8,631 nucleotides of DNA, from contig JAHFGU010000055.1 of NCBI GenBank assembly GCA_023247285.1, positions 1 to 8,631 on the forward strand, read 5' to 3'. This document shows, piece after piece, positions 4,995 to 8,631 of this stretch. Below the pieces are notes generated by a model. The model saw only the letters and a list, made by a program, of their open reading frames with translations. It was not told the DNA's origin and made no database searches. How positions within the stretch are numbered: position 1 is the first letter of the stretch; each line of letters begins with the position of its first letter. Source of the stretch: Candidatus Omnitrophota bacterium (GTDB taxonomy: Bacteria > Omnitrophota > Koll11 > Aquiviventales > Aquiviventaceae). Position numbers and translations under genes: made by a program.

Positions 4995-6053
4995 ATGGAA
5001 CCAGGGATCATCCGATCATTGAAGGCGGGTTTTCAAGCCGCCAATCGGAGCTGGCCGGGCATTGGGCTGTTCGCCGCCGCAGGGCTGCTCATCGCCGTGC
5101 TCAGCATGGTCGGACTCGTGGTCACGAATCCGCCGCCGGAATTGTTCCAGGGGATCGAAGGGGCGCCGCCGCAGCCGCCTGAAGCGCCGCTGGTGGCGCC
5201 GGCCAGTTCCGCGTCCAGCCCCGCGGCCAAGAAGGATGAAACGCTGTTTAAACAGCTCGAAGGCACCGAGGGAACCACGGTGCCGGCTCCTGCGGCGCAG
5301 ACCAGCCCTGATCAATTGGGCGCGCCAACCGCGCCGCCGGCCGAGTTGGCCCCGGCTGCGGCGCCGGCGGCGCCATCGGCGGACGACCGGCGCGCGGCTC
5401 AAGAACGCGCCGTTCGGGCCTGGCTCGGCCGGTCGTGGCCGATTCTCGTCTTGCTGGTGCTGGGCATGGCCGCGGCCAGCGTCTGGTTAAGCGGCGGGCA
5501 GATCGGGTATCTCGTCAGGCAGCTCACCGCAGCCCCCGCGTCCATCGCGGAATTCTGGCGGGCCGCGAACCACGCGTTCGTGCGGCTGCTGGGCGGCTCG
5601 GCGATCGCCATGGCCGTGCTGCTGGGCCTGATGCTGGCGCTGGCGCTCCTCCAGTTCCTGCCGCCGATCGTCTCGCTGCTGCTGGTGCTCGTGCTCGCCG
5701 CCGCGGCGGGGTGGGTCGCCGTCCGGGTGTCGTTCTGGTTCCTCATCATCGTCGCGGAGCGGCAGGGGCCGATCGCCGCGCTGGCCGCCAGCTTCCGCGC
5801 GACCCGCGGGCGGTGGTGGAAGATTTTCGCCATCGGGCTGCTGAGCGGATTGATCTCCTACGCGGTCGTGCTCGCGGAGCGGCTGCTGGGGTGGATCGCC
5901 AGCCGGGCCGGCGGACCCTTCGGCATGACGCTCTTCCTCACCGGCAACCTCGCCGGCCTGGTCGCGAGCCTCTATGTGACCTTCGCCGCGCTCGGGGCGC
6001 TGATCCGGTTTTATGAGGACGTGAAACGCGCGGGGGCTTCCTCGCCGGCATGA
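4995..6053 (+). CDS. Polytopic membrane protein with Pro/Ala-rich soluble loop
   Basis: 352 residues with about six predicted TM helices: 22-44, 148-166, 199-221, 223-252, 275-297 and 310-337. Between TM1 and TM2 is a long (about 45-146) Pro/Ala/Ser-rich, probably disordered segment, with a short charged patch [12 protein letters not shown]. The second half, including [27 protein letters not shown], resembles the TM bundles of the loosely related DUF975 / glycerophosphodiesterase membrane-domain group. There the motif between helices marks an amphipathic turn; this is only a pattern resemblance. No catalytic motif is visible, so I assign no function. The start is fixed by AAGGAGG at 4984-4990. 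The gene directly abuts the Nfu-domain gene and is probably co-transcribed with it. Confidence 0.85.
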   Translation: MEPGIIRSLKAGFQAANRSWPGIGLFAAAGLLIAVLSMVGLVVTNPPPELFQGIEGAPPQPPEAPLVAPASSASSPAAKKDETLFKQLEGTEGTTVPAPAAQTSPDQLGAPTAPPAELAPAAAPAAPSADDRRAAQERAVRAWLGRSWPILVLLVLGMAAASVWLSGGQIGYLVRQLTAAPASIAEFWRAANHAFVRLLGGSAIAMAVLLGLMLALALLQFLPPIVSLLLVLVLAAAAGWVAVRVSFWFLIIVAERQGPIAALAASFRATRGRWWKIFAIGLLSGLISYAVVLAERLLGWIASRAGGPFGMTLFLTGNLAGLVASLYVTFAALGALIRFYEDVKRAGASSPA

Positions 6054-6058
6054 GCCGC

Positions 6059-6075
6059 GGGGGCGGCCGGCCCCC
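6059..6075 (+). terminator. GC-rich hairpin in the gap before leuS
   Basis: GGGGGC (6059-6064) pairs with GCCCCC (6070-6075) over a 5-nt loop, starting 6 nt after the membrane-protein stop. No T-tract follows. It may slow or end upstream transcription, or be chance pairing in GC-rich DNA. The rest of the 85-nt gap shows no recognisable promoter. Confidence 0.3.
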
Positions 6076-6138
6076 AAGGCGCTCGCGGCATCTCGACCAC
6101 ACCCGCAGCGCAGCCATCGCCGGCCCGCGCATCAACCC

Positions 6139-8631
<2,493 letters not shown>

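Overview
This is a GC-rich bacterial chromosome segment of ordinary housekeeping genes. The coding genes use strongly GC-ending codons, while the tRNA promoter and a few intergenic stretches are richer in A/T. Nothing seen here fixes the taxon. The compact leucyl-tRNA synthetase, the nfeD-slipin pair and the dispersed-repeat-like DNA would fit an uncultivated GC-rich phylum such as Omnitrophota, but that is a low-confidence guess. No plasmid, phage, CRISPR or defence genes are visible.

Layout, left to right. (1) Positions 1-462 are the 3' end of accA (acetyl-CoA carboxylase carboxyltransferase alpha subunit, + strand), which converges on what follows. (2) Positions 547-3217 form a minus-strand block. 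Read in its own direction it is tRNA-Ala(GGC), nfeD (membrane serine protease), a slipin/SPFH gene 10 nt further on, a run of three hairpins, and tRNA-Leu(CAA). (3) From 3276 to the end everything is on the + strand: nfo (endonuclease IV), a small unknown helical protein, a stand-alone Nfu N-terminal-domain protein, a six-TM membrane protein with a Pro/Ala-rich loop, and a complete leuS that stops on the last base of the window.

The most interesting structure is a 290-bp MITE-like element (4109-4398) in the 3' end of nfo. It has perfect 21-bp terminal inverted repeats that begin and end in TA and two internal stem-loop lobes. It adds 288 bp, a multiple of three, with no stop in the nfo frame. 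The endonuclease therefore reads straight through it and gains 96 residues just after its last conserved segment. Conceptual removal of the insertion restores a normal-length 293-residue enzyme whose end overlaps the start of the next gene by 44 bp.

A second point is the tRNA-Ala/nfo intergenic region. It holds a strong minus-strand promoter for the tRNA whose -10 box shares its TATA core with a -10-like box pointing the other way, towards nfo. Another good sigma70-type promoter lies on the + strand beyond the tRNA and would make a transcript antisense to it.

Functionally the genes cover fatty-acid synthesis initiation, membrane-protein quality control, base-excision repair, probable Fe-S-related function and leucine decoding. 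leuS and one of its tRNA substrates lie in the same window but are not adjacent. I see no novel multi-gene system; the inserted element and its effect on nfo are the main observation.
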